Below are positions 17,472 through 26,032 of a stretch of DNA of 64,000 nt, in pieces. The position numbers and the translations under genes were made by a program. The notes beneath the pieces were generated by a model that worked only from the letters and a program-made list of their open reading frames with translations, searched no databases and was not told where the DNA came from. Position 1 is the stretch's first letter. Each line of letters starts with the position of its first letter. This DNA comes from Streptomyces sp. TBY4 (GTDB taxonomy: Bacteria > Actinomycetota > Actinomycetes > Streptomycetales > Streptomycetaceae): NCBI RefSeq assembly GCF_024213195.1, contig NZ_JANAVF010000014.1, positions 62,001 to 126,000 of the forward strand, read 5' to 3'.

Positions 17472-20327
17472 TCACGAACCCTCGGGCTGGAGGGTCAGGG
17501 TGTCGGCCGCGGCCTTGTCCACGGCTTCCTTCCCGAAGGGCCAGTCCAGCAGTTCGCCCTTGGCCCACAGCGTCGTCTGGTCCGTGTAGTGGTCGTGGTA
17601 CGCGTGCCCCGAGGCGCCCGTGAGGTTGATCCAGCGGGACTTGTCGAAGTCGGCGAGGTTCACGACCATCCGCATCGACGGCACCCAGGTGACCCCGTAC
17701 CCGCTGGAGGCGTTCCAGCCGGTCGCGTTGACGGTGGCCTCGCCGCCGCCCAGGTTCCAGGGGCCGCGGTTGAGGAGCCACTGGAGGTAGCCGGGGCCCT
17801 CGGTGCCGATCGTCTGGTTCTTCAGCATCAGCTGGTGCAGGCGGCCCCAGCTCCAGGTCGACTGGTCCTTGCCGAGCTTGGCGGTCAGCTCCCAGCGGGC
17901 GTCCTTCATGGCCCGCGCGAAGAGCTGGTCGCGGGTGGTGGTGGCGGCGACGGTGCGGCCGACGGCCGGCGACTGCCACCACGCCGAGTTCTCGTCCTTG
18001 ACCAGGCGGCGGACCACCTCGAACCAGCGGTCCCCGCCGTCCGGCTGCGCCGAGTCGGAGCCGCGCTCACCGCATTCGCGGACCATCTTGGCGAGGTCGT
18101 CGGCCGGGCCGGTGGTCTGCTCGGGAACGTTCATGCAGCTGCCCTCGACCCGCAGCTCCTTGGGCATCTTGTCGCCGAAGGCCAGCTTGAGGATGTTGCG
18201 CCAGACCGCGTTGAAGTACGCGGCGGCCGCCGAGTCGGGCTCCTGGGTGTAGTTCCAGCCCTCCAGCAGCTTCTGCGCCGCGCGGACGTCCGGGTCCGAG
18301 ACGTCGATCTTGGCCAGCATCGGGGTCAGCAGCGCGGCGATCTCGCTGCTGTTGTCCATCTGCATGGTGCGCATGTCGTCGGTGGAGATCTTCCCGCTGT
18401 CCTTGATCTTCGCCTCGATGAGGTCGTTGATCCGCTGACTGCGGGCGCCGTAGCCCCAGTCGGTGGTCAGCAGGTACGGGTACTTGCCTGCGCCGCTCTC
18501 GACGACGGCCTGGTTCGCGGTCACGATGAAGCCGCGGGACGGGTTGAGCTCCCAGGGCATCTCGTCCTGCGGGACGTATCCGGCGGTGCCGTCCTTGCCG
18601 CCCTTCCAGGCGTACTTCGAGTCCCAGCCGGGGGTCGGCATCTTGCCGTCGGCGCCGCCGCCCCGGACCGGGATGCGGCCGGGGGCCTGGTAGCCGATGT
18701 TGCCCTTGGTGTCGGCGTAGATCAGGTTCTGGGACGGGACCTCGAAGTCGCGGGCCGCCAGGCGGAAGTCGGCGAAGTTCTTGGCCTTGTTGATCTTGAA
18801 CACGGCGTCCATGGACTTGCCCGGGTCCAGGGCGGTCCAGCGCAGCGAGACCCCGTAGCCGTTGCCGCGGTCGGGGGCGGCGCTGCTCACGGGGGCGCGG
18901 GCGCCGACCGTGGCGATCTCGTCGCTGCGGTCCGAGATCAGCGGGCCGTTGTTGGTGGACCGGACCGTGATCTTCTTCTCACCGCCGCCAGCGATCTTGA
19001 TGACCTCTTCGCGGGTGGCGAAGGGGAGCACCTTGTTGTCGTAGACGTACCCCTCGGGCCTGACCTGCTCCAGGTAGAGGTCGGTGACGTCGGCGCCGAG
19101 GTTGGTCATGCCCCAGGCGATGTCGGCGTTGTGGCCGATGACCACGCCCGGCATGCCGGAGAAGGTGTAGCCGGCCACGTCGTACTGGCACGAGGCCGAG
19201 ACCGCCCGGCAGTGCAGGCCCATCTGGTACCAGACCGAGGGCAGCTGCGGGGAGAGGTGCGGGTCGTTCGCGAGCAGGGGCTTGCCGGTGGTCGTGTACT
19301 GGCCGGAGACCACCCAGGAGTTCGAGCCGATGCCGCTGCCGGCGGGGCCGAGGATCGCGGGGATCTGGTCGAGGGTGTCGGCCAGCGCGCCCATCTGCGT
19401 GCGCAGGCCCACGGTCGCGCCCTGGGCGGTGGCGTTCCCGGCCAGGCCGGTGACGCCGCCCTGGCCGGTGGTGCCGCCCTGGACGGTGGTGCCGGTGATG
19501 CCGCCCTGGCCGGTGATGCCGCCCTGGCCGCCGGAACCCACCGGGCTGCCGCTGCCGGAGCCGGCCGCGGGGGTGTACTTCCCGCCCTTGACGGTGCCGC
19601 CCTCGACGATCGGACGGTTCCGGTCGAAGGGGTACGGCGGGTAGAGGTCGTCGATCTGCGCCTGCGAGAGCTTGCCCGTCATCAGCGCGCGGTCGATCTC
19701 GTCCTGCATGTTGCCGCGCAGGTCCCAGGCCATCGCCTTGAGCCAGGCCACCGAGTCGACCGGGCTCCACTCCTCGGGCTTGTAGCCGTCGCTGAGCTTG
19801 AGGGCGGCGTGCTCGACGGAGAGGTCCTTGCCGGACTTCCCCTTCAGGTACGCGTTGACCCCGTCGGCGTAGGCCTGCAGGTTCTTCTTCGTTTCCGGCG
19901 ACAGCTTGGAGTCGTACTCCTGCTGCGCGACCTGACGCCAGCCGAGGGTGCGCAGGAAGGCGTCCGTCTCGACCTGGCCGGCGCCGAACATCTCGGAGAG
20001 CCGCCCGGAGGTCATGTGGCGGCGTACGTCCATCTCCCAGAACCGGTCCTGCGCGTGCACGAAGCCCTGCGCGCGGAAGAGGTCGGCGTCGGAGTCGGCG
20101 TACAGCTGGGGGATTCCGTTGGCGTCGCGCTTGACGTCGACGGTCCCGGTCAGGCCGGGCACCTTGAGGGAGCCGGTGGTCTGCGGGAACGAGGCCCGCA
20201 CGCTGTCCACGCTCCAGTACGCCCCGTACCCGAGGCCAGCGAAGAGCGCCAGGACCAGGACGAGCACGATCAGACGGGCGCGTCGTCCCTTCTTCTTGAC
20301 GGAAGGGGCGGTTTCGTTGGCGGGCAT
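17472..20327 (-). CDS. Penicillin acylase family (Ntn) amidohydrolase, membrane-anchored or secreted
   Basis: A 951-residue proenzyme of the penicillin/cephalosporin/AHL acylase family. An N-terminal transmembrane or signal helix spans about residues 17-37. The alpha-chain motif GIPQLYADSDADLFRAQGFVHAQDR is present. The autocatalytic site is Gly-Ser335-Asn-Ser-Trp, with Ser335 becoming the beta-chain N-terminus. Between the chains (about 265-310) lies an unusual Gly/Thr/Val tandem repeat (GQGGITG-type units). Conserved LLANDPHL and AWGMTNLGADVTDLY follow. The -10 TATGGT (20373-20378, minus) and AAGGA before ATG 20327 give a normal leader. The substrate could be a beta-lactam, acyl-homoserine lactone or N-acyl peptide. 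Confidence 0.9.
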   Translation of the reverse strand: MPANETAPSVKKKGRRARLIVLVLVLALFAGLGYGAYWSVDSVRASFPQTTGSLKVPGLTGTVDVKRDANGIPQLYADSDADLFRAQGFVHAQDRFWEMDVRRHMTSGRLSEMFGAGQVETDAFLRTLGWRQVAQQEYDSKLSPETKKNLQAYADGVNAYLKGKSGKDLSVEHAALKLSDGYKPEEWSPVDSVAWLKAMAWDLRGNMQDEIDRALMTGKLSQAQIDDLYPPYPFDRNRPIVEGGTVKGGKYTPAAGSGSGSPVGSGGQGGITGQGGITGTTVQGGTTGQGGVTGLAGNATAQGATVGLRTQMGALADTLDQIPAILGPAGSGIGSNSWVVSGQYTTTGKPLLANDPHLSPQLPSVWYQMGLHCRAVSASCQYDVAGYTFSGMPGVVIGHNADIAWGMTNLGADVTDLYLEQVRPEGYVYDNKVLPFATREEVIKIAGGGEKKITVRSTNNGPLISDRSDEIATVGARAPVSSAAPDRGNGYGVSLRWTALDPGKSMDAVFKINKAKNFADFRLAARDFEVPSQNLIYADTKGNIGYQAPGRIPVRGGGADGKMPTPGWDSKYAWKGGKDGTAGYVPQDEMPWELNPSRGFIVTANQAVVESGAGKYPYLLTTDWGYGARSQRINDLIEAKIKDSGKISTDDMRTMQMDNSSEIAALLTPMLAKIDVSDPDVRAAQKLLEGWNYTQEPDSAAAAYFNAVWRNILKLAFGDKMPKELRVEGSCMNVPEQTTGPADDLAKMVRECGERGSDSAQPDGGDRWFEVVRRLVKDENSAWWQSPAVGRTVAATTTRDQLFARAMKDARWELTAKLGKDQSTWSWGRLHQLMLKNQTIGTEGPGYLQWLLNRGPWNLGGGEATVNATGWNASSGYGVTWVPSMRMVVNLADFDKSRWINLTGASGHAYHDHYTDQTTLWAKGELLDWPFGKEAVDKAAADTLTLQPEGS

Positions 20328-20615
20328 CGCTGTCCTTAGAGGGGCAGGGTGGTCCTGGGAGTGCTGGGAGCAACCATAGGCGCAGGACCGGCCCCGTTGA
20401 TCCGCCAGGGGTCGGGCTCGTGGTCCGGCAGGTGACGACAGGTCATGAGGACAGGGTCACGAAGCCGTTTCACAATGTGGCTAACGAGTAAAGGACGCGT
20501 CAAAGATTAGGTAAGGTAACGAAGTACCCACCGTCCCGTGCCCGCACCGGAGCGATCCGTCAGCCCGACATGTGTCGTTCCGTCACCGCCAGGCACATCA
20601 AGAAAGGGCCGCCCG

Positions 20616-22145
20616 CTGACTGTCCACACGCTCAATGAGCTCATGCTGGTCTGCTCGCTCGTGCTGCTCGTCGCCGTGGCGGCGGTGCGCGTCTCCTCGC
20701 GCAGCGGACTCCCCAGCCTGCTCATCTACCTCGGCATAGGCGTCGCGATAGGCCAGGACGGCATCGGCAACGTCGTCTTCGACAACGCCGAGCTGACCCA
20801 GGTGATCGGCTACGCCGCACTCGTGGTGATCCTCGCCGAGGGTGGTCTGGGCACGAAGTGGAAAGAGATCAAGCCGGCCCTGCCGGCCGCGATCGTGCTG
20901 TCGCTGGTCGGCGTCGCCGTCAGCGTGAGCGTGACCGCGGCCGGCGCGCACTACCTGGTCGGACTCGAATGGCGGCAGGCCCTGCTGATCGGTGCGGTCG
21001 TCTCCTCGACCGACGCGGCGGCCGTCTTCTCGGTCCTGCGCAAGGTGCCGCTCCCCGCCCGGGTGACGGGCGTACTGGAGGCCGAGTCCGGCTTCAACGA
21101 CGCCCCCGTCGTCATCCTGGTCGTGGCCTTCGCGACCGTCGGGCCGGTCGACCAGTGGTACGTGCTCATAGGCAAGATCGCGCTGGAACTGGCGATCGGC
21201 GTCGCGATCGGCCTGGCCGTCGGCTTCCTGGGCTCCTACGGGCTGCGGCACGTGGCGCTGCCCGCCTCGGGCCTCTACCCGATCGCGGTGATGGCGATCG
21301 CGATCACCGCCTACGCGGCCGGCGCGATGGCGCACGGCTCCGGCTTCCTCGCGGTGTACCTGGCGGCGATGGTCCTCGGGAACGCGAAGCTCCCCCACTG
21401 GCCCGCCACCCGGGGATTCGCGGACGGGCTCGGCTGGATCGCGCAGATCGGCATGTTCGTCCTGCTCGGCCTGCTGGTCACCCCGCACGAGCTGGTCAAC
21501 GACTTCTGGCCGGCGGTGATCATCGGGCTGGTGCTGACGATGGTGGCCCGGCCGCTGGAGGTCTTCGTCTCGCTGCTGCCCTTCCGGCTGCCCTGGCAGG
21601 AGCAGGCCCTCATGTCCTGGGCCGGCCTGCGCGGGGCCGTGCCCATCATCCTGGCGACCATCCCCATGGTGTCCGGGATCGAGGGCAGCGAGCGGGTATT
21701 CAACATCGTCTTCGTCCTGGTCGTCGTCTACACCCTGGTCCAGGGCCCGACCCTGCCCTGGCTCGCGCGCAAGCTGAAGCTGGGCAACAGCGACGAGGCC
21801 GCCTCCGACCTGGGGATCGAGTCGGCACCGCTGGAGAAGCTGCGCGGGCACCTGCTGTCCTTCGCGATCCCGCCCGCCTCGCGGATGCACGGCGTCGAGG
21901 TGAGCGAGCTGCGGCTGCCGCCGGGGGCCTCCGTGACGCTGGTCGTACGGGACGCGCGCAGCTTCGTACCGGCGCCGTCGACCGTGCTGCGGCGCGGGGA
22001 CGAGCTGCTGGTGGTCGCCACGGACCCGGTACGGGACGCGGCGGAGGCGCGGCTGCGGGCGGTGGCCCGGGGCGGCAAGCTGGCGGGCTGGCTGGGGACC
22101 GGCGGGGACGAGGGGGGCCCTGCAAAGCGCCCCAGGAAGGGTTAG
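20616..22145 (+). CDS. Monovalent cation:proton antiporter (CPA1, NhaP/CvrA type) with RCK_C domain
   Basis: A membrane antiporter of about 509 residues with 12-13 hydrophobic helices, the CPA motif SSTDAAAVFSVLR and ESGFNDAPVV (ion-site Asp), WAGLRGAVPIILATIP, then a soluble TrkA-C/RCK_C domain in the last 110 residues. It probably exchanges K+ or Na+ for H+. The start is uncertain. A GTG at 20538 opens a longer frame, but codons 20538-20615 are poor in third-position G/C, so coding probably begins at CTG 20616 (AAAGGG 7 nt upstream) or ATG 20643. A -10-like TAAGGT lies near 20511-20516. Confidence 0.87.
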   Translation: MTVHTLNELMLVCSLVLLVAVAAVRVSSRSGLPSLLIYLGIGVAIGQDGIGNVVFDNAELTQVIGYAALVVILAEGGLGTKWKEIKPALPAAIVLSLVGVAVSVSVTAAGAHYLVGLEWRQALLIGAVVSSTDAAAVFSVLRKVPLPARVTGVLEAESGFNDAPVVILVVAFATVGPVDQWYVLIGKIALELAIGVAIGLAVGFLGSYGLRHVALPASGLYPIAVMAIAITAYAAGAMAHGSGFLAVYLAAMVLGNAKLPHWPATRGFADGLGWIAQIGMFVLLGLLVTPHELVNDFWPAVIIGLVLTMVARPLEVFVSLLPFRLPWQEQALMSWAGLRGAVPIILATIPMVSGIEGSERVFNIVFVLVVVYTLVQGPTLPWLARKLKLGNSDEAASDLGIESAPLEKLRGHLLSFAIPPASRMHGVEVSELRLPPGASVTLVVRDARSFVPAPSTVLRRGDELLVVATDPVRDAAEARLRAVARGGKLAGWLGTGGDEGGPAKRPRKG

Positions 22146-22214
22146 AGCGGCGCTCTAATTCAGCATTTTCGATGGCGGTTGTCCACATTCACCCCCGTTT
22201 GAGCGGGGCTCGAA
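22142..22214. promoter_or_regulatory. Two related 17-bp palindromes upstream of the MFS exporter
   Basis: TTAGAGCG-G-CGCTCTAA (22142-22158) is a perfect palindrome overlapping the antiporter stop codon. TTTGAGCGGGGCTCGAA (22198-22214) is an imperfect relative. They share TTnGAGCGGsGCTCnAA and are 56 bp apart centre to centre. They look like a paired operator for an unidentified regulator; no regulator gene is adjacent. Confidence 0.45.
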
Positions 22215-22245
22215 TGCGAAGTTCCAGTTAATCGCAGGTGAAGAC

Positions 22246-22273
22246 ACGCCCTGTAGCCGTAATCACAGGGCGT
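22246..22273. terminator. Hairpin between antiporter and MFS genes
   Basis: Perfect arms ACGCCCTGT (22246-22254) and ACAGGGCGT (22265-22273) around a 10-nt loop, 100 bp after the antiporter stop and before a TATGAT -10-like element at 22291-22296. It probably terminates the antiporter transcript. The stretch from about 22300 to 22510 is then a leader of some 200 nt with short hairpins and no convincing gene. Confidence 0.5.
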
Positions 22274-22510
22274 ACCGGCCGATCTGCCTGTATGATTAAG
22301 GAACAACACATCGAACCAACTCTGTCTGACGCAGAGCTGGCGCGACCGCAAAGCGGCCGTGGCACCCTCCCGCAGTGGGCGCCCAGGTATCACTCGGTTT
22401 TGCGCAAGAGGACAGCTCTCGGGGCTCCCACATGTACGGGTGCGCTCGCCCACAAGGCGCCGCATCGTCCGCAGACGGGGAGTTCTACCAGGCAGCGGAA
22501 AGGCCAGGCC

Positions 22511-23866
22511 GTGACATCCGCGGTCACGACCGACAAGTCCGCCACGTCCACCCGACCCGGCTACGGGCAGCTCCTGCGCACGCCCGGCGCCCTCGGCTTC
22601 GTTCTCCCGGGATTCGCCGCGCGACTCCCCTTCGGCATGCTGACGATCAGCATCCTGCTGCTCGTCCAGCACACCACCGGTTCCTACGGCAGCGCCGGCA
22701 TCGTCGCCGCCGTCACCGGTATCTCCATGGCCGTGTTCGCTCCCGTCATGGGCAAGCTCATCGACCGTCGCGGCCAGAGCGCCGTCCTGGTCCCGGTGGC
22801 CCTCATCCACGCCACCGCCGTCAGCTCCCTGGTGGCGTTCGCGCTGCTGGGTGCGCCCGTCTGGGCGCTCGCACTGGCGGCCGTCCCCGCCGGTGCATCC
22901 GTCCCGCAGGTCGGACCCATGGTCCGGTCCCGCTGGGCGGCCAAGCTCGAGGGCTCCCCGCTGCTGCCCACGGCCGCCGCGTTCGAGTCCGTCACCGACG
23001 AGTTCACCTTCGTCGTCGGCCCGGTGCTCGCCACCGCGCTGTGCACCGGCATCAACCCGGCCGCCGGTCTGATCACCGAGGCCGCGCTGACCCTGATCGG
23101 CGGACTGCTCTTCGCCGCCCAGCGCGCCACGCAGCCGAAGCCCGTCGCCCGTCCGGCGCACGGTGAGAAGCACGCCCCGGCCCTGTCCTTCCACGGCCTG
23201 CGCGTCCTGATCGTCGCCTTCATCGGCATCGGCGCCGTCTTCGGCGGCATGCAGGTCTCGCTGGCCGCCTTCTCCGAGGAGATCGGCAACCCGGGCGCCA
23301 ACGGTCTGCTCTACGGCGTCTTCGCCGCGGGCAACATGATCGCCGGCATCGCCTGCGGCGCGATCGCCTGGAAGATCGGCCCGCGCCGCCGCCTGATCCT
23401 CGGCTACATCGGCCTCACCGCGGCCGCCTCGGTCCTGTGGGCCGCGAACTCGATGATCCTGCTCGGTGCGCTCGGCCTGGTCGTCGGTCTGTGCATCGCC
23501 CCGGCGCTGATCACCGGCTACACCATGATCGAGCAGCTGGTCCCGGCCGCCTCGCGGACCGAGGCCTTCACCTGGCTCACCGGAGGCGTGGCCTTCGGTC
23601 AGGCCGGCGCCGTGACCCTGGCCGGCCGTCTGACGGACGCACACGGGTCCTCGTACGGGTTCCTCGTGCCGATGGTGGCCACCGCCCTCGCTCTGGCCAT
23701 CCTGCTGGTGCTGCGTGCGAAGCTGGCCCCGAAGGCCCCGAGCCGGATCGTCAGCTCGTCCAAGCCGGCTGCCGCCCAGGCCGCCGCCCCTGCCGCCTCG
23801 AAGGCACCCGCCGCGGGTGTGAACGAGCGTGGTCTGGGTCACCGCGTGCCGGTGACGGTGGACTGA
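22511..23866 (+). CDS. MFS transporter
   Basis: A 451-residue major facilitator protein with about 12 membrane helices. The MFS loop 2-3 motif appears as GKLIDRRGQS and the 8-9 loop as WKIGPRRR. The C-terminal 40 residues are Ala/Pro/Ser-rich. GTG 22511 follows GGAAAGGCC. The frame stays open upstream to 22238, including ATG 22292, but that part lacks coding bias. The long leader and the palindromes at 22142-22214 suggest regulated expression, as for drug exporters. The substrate is unknown. Confidence 0.85.
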   Translation: MTSAVTTDKSATSTRPGYGQLLRTPGALGFVLPGFAARLPFGMLTISILLLVQHTTGSYGSAGIVAAVTGISMAVFAPVMGKLIDRRGQSAVLVPVALIHATAVSSLVAFALLGAPVWALALAAVPAGASVPQVGPMVRSRWAAKLEGSPLLPTAAAFESVTDEFTFVVGPVLATALCTGINPAAGLITEAALTLIGGLLFAAQRATQPKPVARPAHGEKHAPALSFHGLRVLIVAFIGIGAVFGGMQVSLAAFSEEIGNPGANGLLYGVFAAGNMIAGIACGAIAWKIGPRRRLILGYIGLTAAASVLWAANSMILLGALGLVVGLCIAPALITGYTMIEQLVPAASRTEAFTWLTGGVAFGQAGAVTLAGRLTDAHGSSYGFLVPMVATALALAILLVLRAKLAPKAPSRIVSSSKPAAAQAAAPAASKAPAAGVNERGLGHRVPVTVD

Positions 23867-23896
23867 TCCGCCGGAATACGTCACCATGGAGCGTCG

Positions 23897-23923
23897 TTAG
23901 CACTCATTGAGTGAGAGTGCCAG
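23897..23923 (+). promoter_or_regulatory. CIRCE-like element (HrcA operator)
   Basis: TTAGCACTC (23897-23905), exactly 9 nt, then GAGTGCCAG (23915-23923). The CIRCE consensus is TTAGCACTC-N9-GAGTGCTAA: the left arm is perfect and the right arm matches 7 of 9. It ends 10 nt before the start codon and overlaps the ribosome-binding site AGGAGG. Confidence 0.65.
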
Positions 23924-23933
23924 GAGGAAATTC

Positions 23934-24254
23934 GTGCCGACCTACCAGTACCAGTGCACCGAGTGCGGTGAGGGCCTTGAGGCCGTGCAGAAGTTCACCG
24001 ATGACGCGCTGACCGTGTGCCCGAGCTGTGACGGACGCCTGAAGAAGGTGTTCTCCGCGGTCGGCATCGTCTTCAAGGGCTCCGGTTTCTACCGGAACGA
24101 CAGCCGCGGCGCTTCGTCGAGCAGCACCCCTGCCTCGAAGCCCGCGTCGTCGACGCCGGCCGCCGCCACCCCGGCTGCGTCCTCGTCCTCGTCCTCGACG
24201 GCTTCGTCCTCGACCTCGACCTCCTCGTCGTCGTCGAGCTCGTCGGCCGCCTGA
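23934..24254 (+). CDS. FmdB-family zinc-ribbon protein with poly-Ser tail
   Basis: A 106-residue protein. Residues 1-45 form the FmdB/CxxC-CxxC zinc ribbon (PTYQYQCTECGEGLEAVQKF, CPSCDGRLKKVFSAVGIVFKGSGFY). Residues 55-106 are a low-complexity Ser/Ala/Thr/Pro tail, nearly all Ser at the end, encoded by TCC/TCG runs. AGGAGG stands 7 nt before GTG 23934. FmdB was named as a regulator but its function is not established. The CIRCE-like site over the start suggests heat-shock or HrcA-linked expression. Confidence 0.9.
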   Translation: MPTYQYQCTECGEGLEAVQKFTDDALTVCPSCDGRLKKVFSAVGIVFKGSGFYRNDSRGASSSSTPASKPASSTPAAATPAASSSSSSTASSSTSTSSSSSSSSAA

Positions 24255-24294
24255 CGCGCTCCAAGGCGCCATCAGCTCCATACGCTCGGCCCGA

Positions 24295-24326
24295 GGCCCT
24301 GCCGTCCCCCGCGGGACGGCGGGGCC
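24295..24326. terminator. Terminator after the FmdB gene
   Basis: 14-bp stem (24295-24308 with 24313-24326, one T-G pair) around CCGC. The core GCCGTCCC/GGGACGGC is perfect. It separates the FmdB gene from the leaderless MTA phosphorylase promoter. Confidence 0.75.
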
Positions 24327-24341
24327 TTCGGCGTGCCCCGT

Positions 24342-24347
24342 TAGGGT
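24342..24347 (+). promoter_or_regulatory. -10 element of a leaderless promoter
   Basis: TAGGGT followed by 6 nt and ATG 24354. No ribosome-binding site is present. Same geometry as at 9136, 10688 and 34014. Confidence 0.55.
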
Positions 24348-24353
24348 GGCTGC

Positions 24354-25187
24354 ATGGCGAATGCAGAGATCGGTGTCATCGGCGGATCGGGCTTCTACTC
24401 CTTCCTGGAGGACGTCTCCGAGATCCAGGTGGAGACGCCTTACGGGCCCCCCAGCGACTCCCTCTACCTCGGCGAGCTCGCCGGCCGGACCGTGGCCTTC
24501 CTGCCCCGGCACGGCCGCAGCCACACCGTGCCCCCGCACAAGATCAACTACCGGGCCAACCTGTGGGCCCTGCGCTCCGTGGGCGTCCGCCAGGTGCTGG
24601 GCCCCTGCGCGGTCGGCGGCCTGCGCCCCGAGTACGGCCCGGGCACCCTGCTCGTCCCCGACCAGCTGGTCGACCGTACGAAGTCCCGCGCCCAGACCTT
24701 CTTCGACGGGGAGCCGCTGCCCGACGGATCGGTCCCGAACGTCGTGCACACCACCTTCGCCGACCCGTACTGCCCGGTGGGCCGCTCGGTGGCGCTGGCG
24801 GCGGCGCGCGGGCGGGAGTGGGAGCCGGTGGACGGCGGCACCATGGTCGTCATCGAGGGGCCGCGCTTCTCCACGCGCGCCGAGTCCCGCTGGCACGCCG
24901 CGGCCGGCTGGTCGGTGGTCGGCATGACGGGCCACCCCGAGGCCGTCCTCGCGCGCGAGCTGGGGCTCTGCTACACCTCGATGGCGCTGGTCACGGACCT
25001 GGATGCGGGCGCGGAGACGGGTGAAGGGGTCTCCCACACCGAGGTCCTCAAGGTCTTCGGCGAGAACGTCGGCCGCCTGCGCGAGGTCCTCTTCGACGCG
25101 GTGGCCGCCCTGCCCCCGACCGAATCCCGCGCCTGCCTGTGCACCCACGCCCACGACGGCTGGGACCTGGGCATCGAGCTGCCGTAG
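24354..25187 (+). CDS. S-methyl-5'-thioadenosine (or thioinosine) phosphorylase
   Basis: A 277-residue purine nucleoside phosphorylase of the MTAP/MTIP branch, acting in methylthioadenosine salvage. It has IGVIGGSGFYSF with the phosphate-site Gly-Ser, FLPRHGRSHTVPPHKINYRANLWAL, the purine-site stretch VVIEGPRFSTRAES, and GMTGHPEAVLARELGLCYTSMALVTD. Whether the base is adenine or hypoxanthine cannot be settled from motifs here. It is monocistronic behind a leaderless promoter. Confidence 0.92.
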   Translation: MANAEIGVIGGSGFYSFLEDVSEIQVETPYGPPSDSLYLGELAGRTVAFLPRHGRSHTVPPHKINYRANLWALRSVGVRQVLGPCAVGGLRPEYGPGTLLVPDQLVDRTKSRAQTFFDGEPLPDGSVPNVVHTTFADPYCPVGRSVALAAARGREWEPVDGGTMVVIEGPRFSTRAESRWHAAAGWSVVGMTGHPEAVLARELGLCYTSMALVTDLDAGAETGEGVSHTEVLKVFGENVGRLREVLFDAVAALPPTESRACLCTHAHDGWDLGIELP

Positions 25188-25292
25188 AAGAAATTTCCGC
25201 GGCGGTGTCACGTTTCGCGGGGCCCGCTGGTCTCAGCTGGTGAAGGCCGGGCGAAGGGCGCCCGGCCGGACCCGGCCCAGGAGGCAACCGCC

Positions 25293-25850
25293 ATGGCACG
25301 CATCTCGCTCACCCCGCCCCGCACCCTCCTCAACCGCTTCGGCGCCTGGTACTCGCGCCGCACCTACGGCCAGGTGCTGGACCCGGGCCTGGCCTACGGG
25401 CACAACGCGCGCGTGCTGTTCACCTACGTGCGCCTCGAACAGCGGGCGGCGAAGTGGAACGCCCTGGACGAGGGCCTGAAGCACCTCGCGGTGATGGCCG
25501 CCGCCGCGCGCATGAACTGCTCGTGGTGCATGGACTTCGGCTACTGGGAGGGCCAGGAGAAGGGCATCGCCCCGGAGAAGGCCGGGAAGGTGCCGGTGTG
25601 GCGCGAGGCCCGGGAGGCCTTCACCGAGCTGGAACTGCTGGTCATGGAGTACGCCGAGGCCATGACCGAGACAGAGCCGGCCGTCACGGACGAGCTCGCC
25701 GCCGCCCTGATCTCCCGCCTCGGCGAGCCCGCCTTCGTCGAACTCACCGCCATGATCGCCCTGGAGAACATGCGCTCGCGCGTCAACAGCGCCTTCGGCC
25801 TGACCAGCCAGGGCTTCAAGGAGTCCTGCGAGATCCCGTCGGGGCGCTGA
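25293..25850 (+). CDS. Carboxymuconolactone decarboxylase/AhpD-like protein
   Basis: A 185-residue all-helical protein of the CMD/AhpD fold. The redox pair CSWC (about 75-78) is followed by MDFGYW in place of the usual downstream His, so peroxidatic chemistry is possible but unproven. AGGAGG lies 7 nt before ATG 25293. About 105 bp separate it from the phosphorylase gene, with no clear terminator. Confidence 0.82.
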   Translation: MARISLTPPRTLLNRFGAWYSRRTYGQVLDPGLAYGHNARVLFTYVRLEQRAAKWNALDEGLKHLAVMAAAARMNCSWCMDFGYWEGQEKGIAPEKAGKVPVWREAREAFTELELLVMEYAEAMTETEPAVTDELAAALISRLGEPAFVELTAMIALENMRSRVNSAFGLTSQGFKESCEIPSGR

Positions 25851-26032
25851 GCCCGGATCACGGGCCCGACGGGTGCACGGCTTCTGCCCGTAGCCCGTGC
25901 GGGTGGCGGGGATGTCCACAGGCTGGGGATCGTGCACAGGCTCGAGCGGGATCCGGTGGGGCGGCGGATCGTGTGGGGTGTCCGGGCGGTGGGTCCGGGC
26001 ATCGGATCTCGCTCCGTCTGGTGGTGGCCGTC

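Noticed and set aside
20400..20537. Riboswitch (c-di-AMP type) upstream of the cation antiporter
   Set aside because: The leader has GGTAAGGTAACG-like sequence but I could not fold it into a known aptamer consensus.
22292..22510. N-terminal extension of the MFS exporter from ATG 22292, or an independent leader peptide
   Set aside because: In frame, but codon third positions are not G/C-biased and the extension is hydrophilic and unlike MFS termini; treated as leader.
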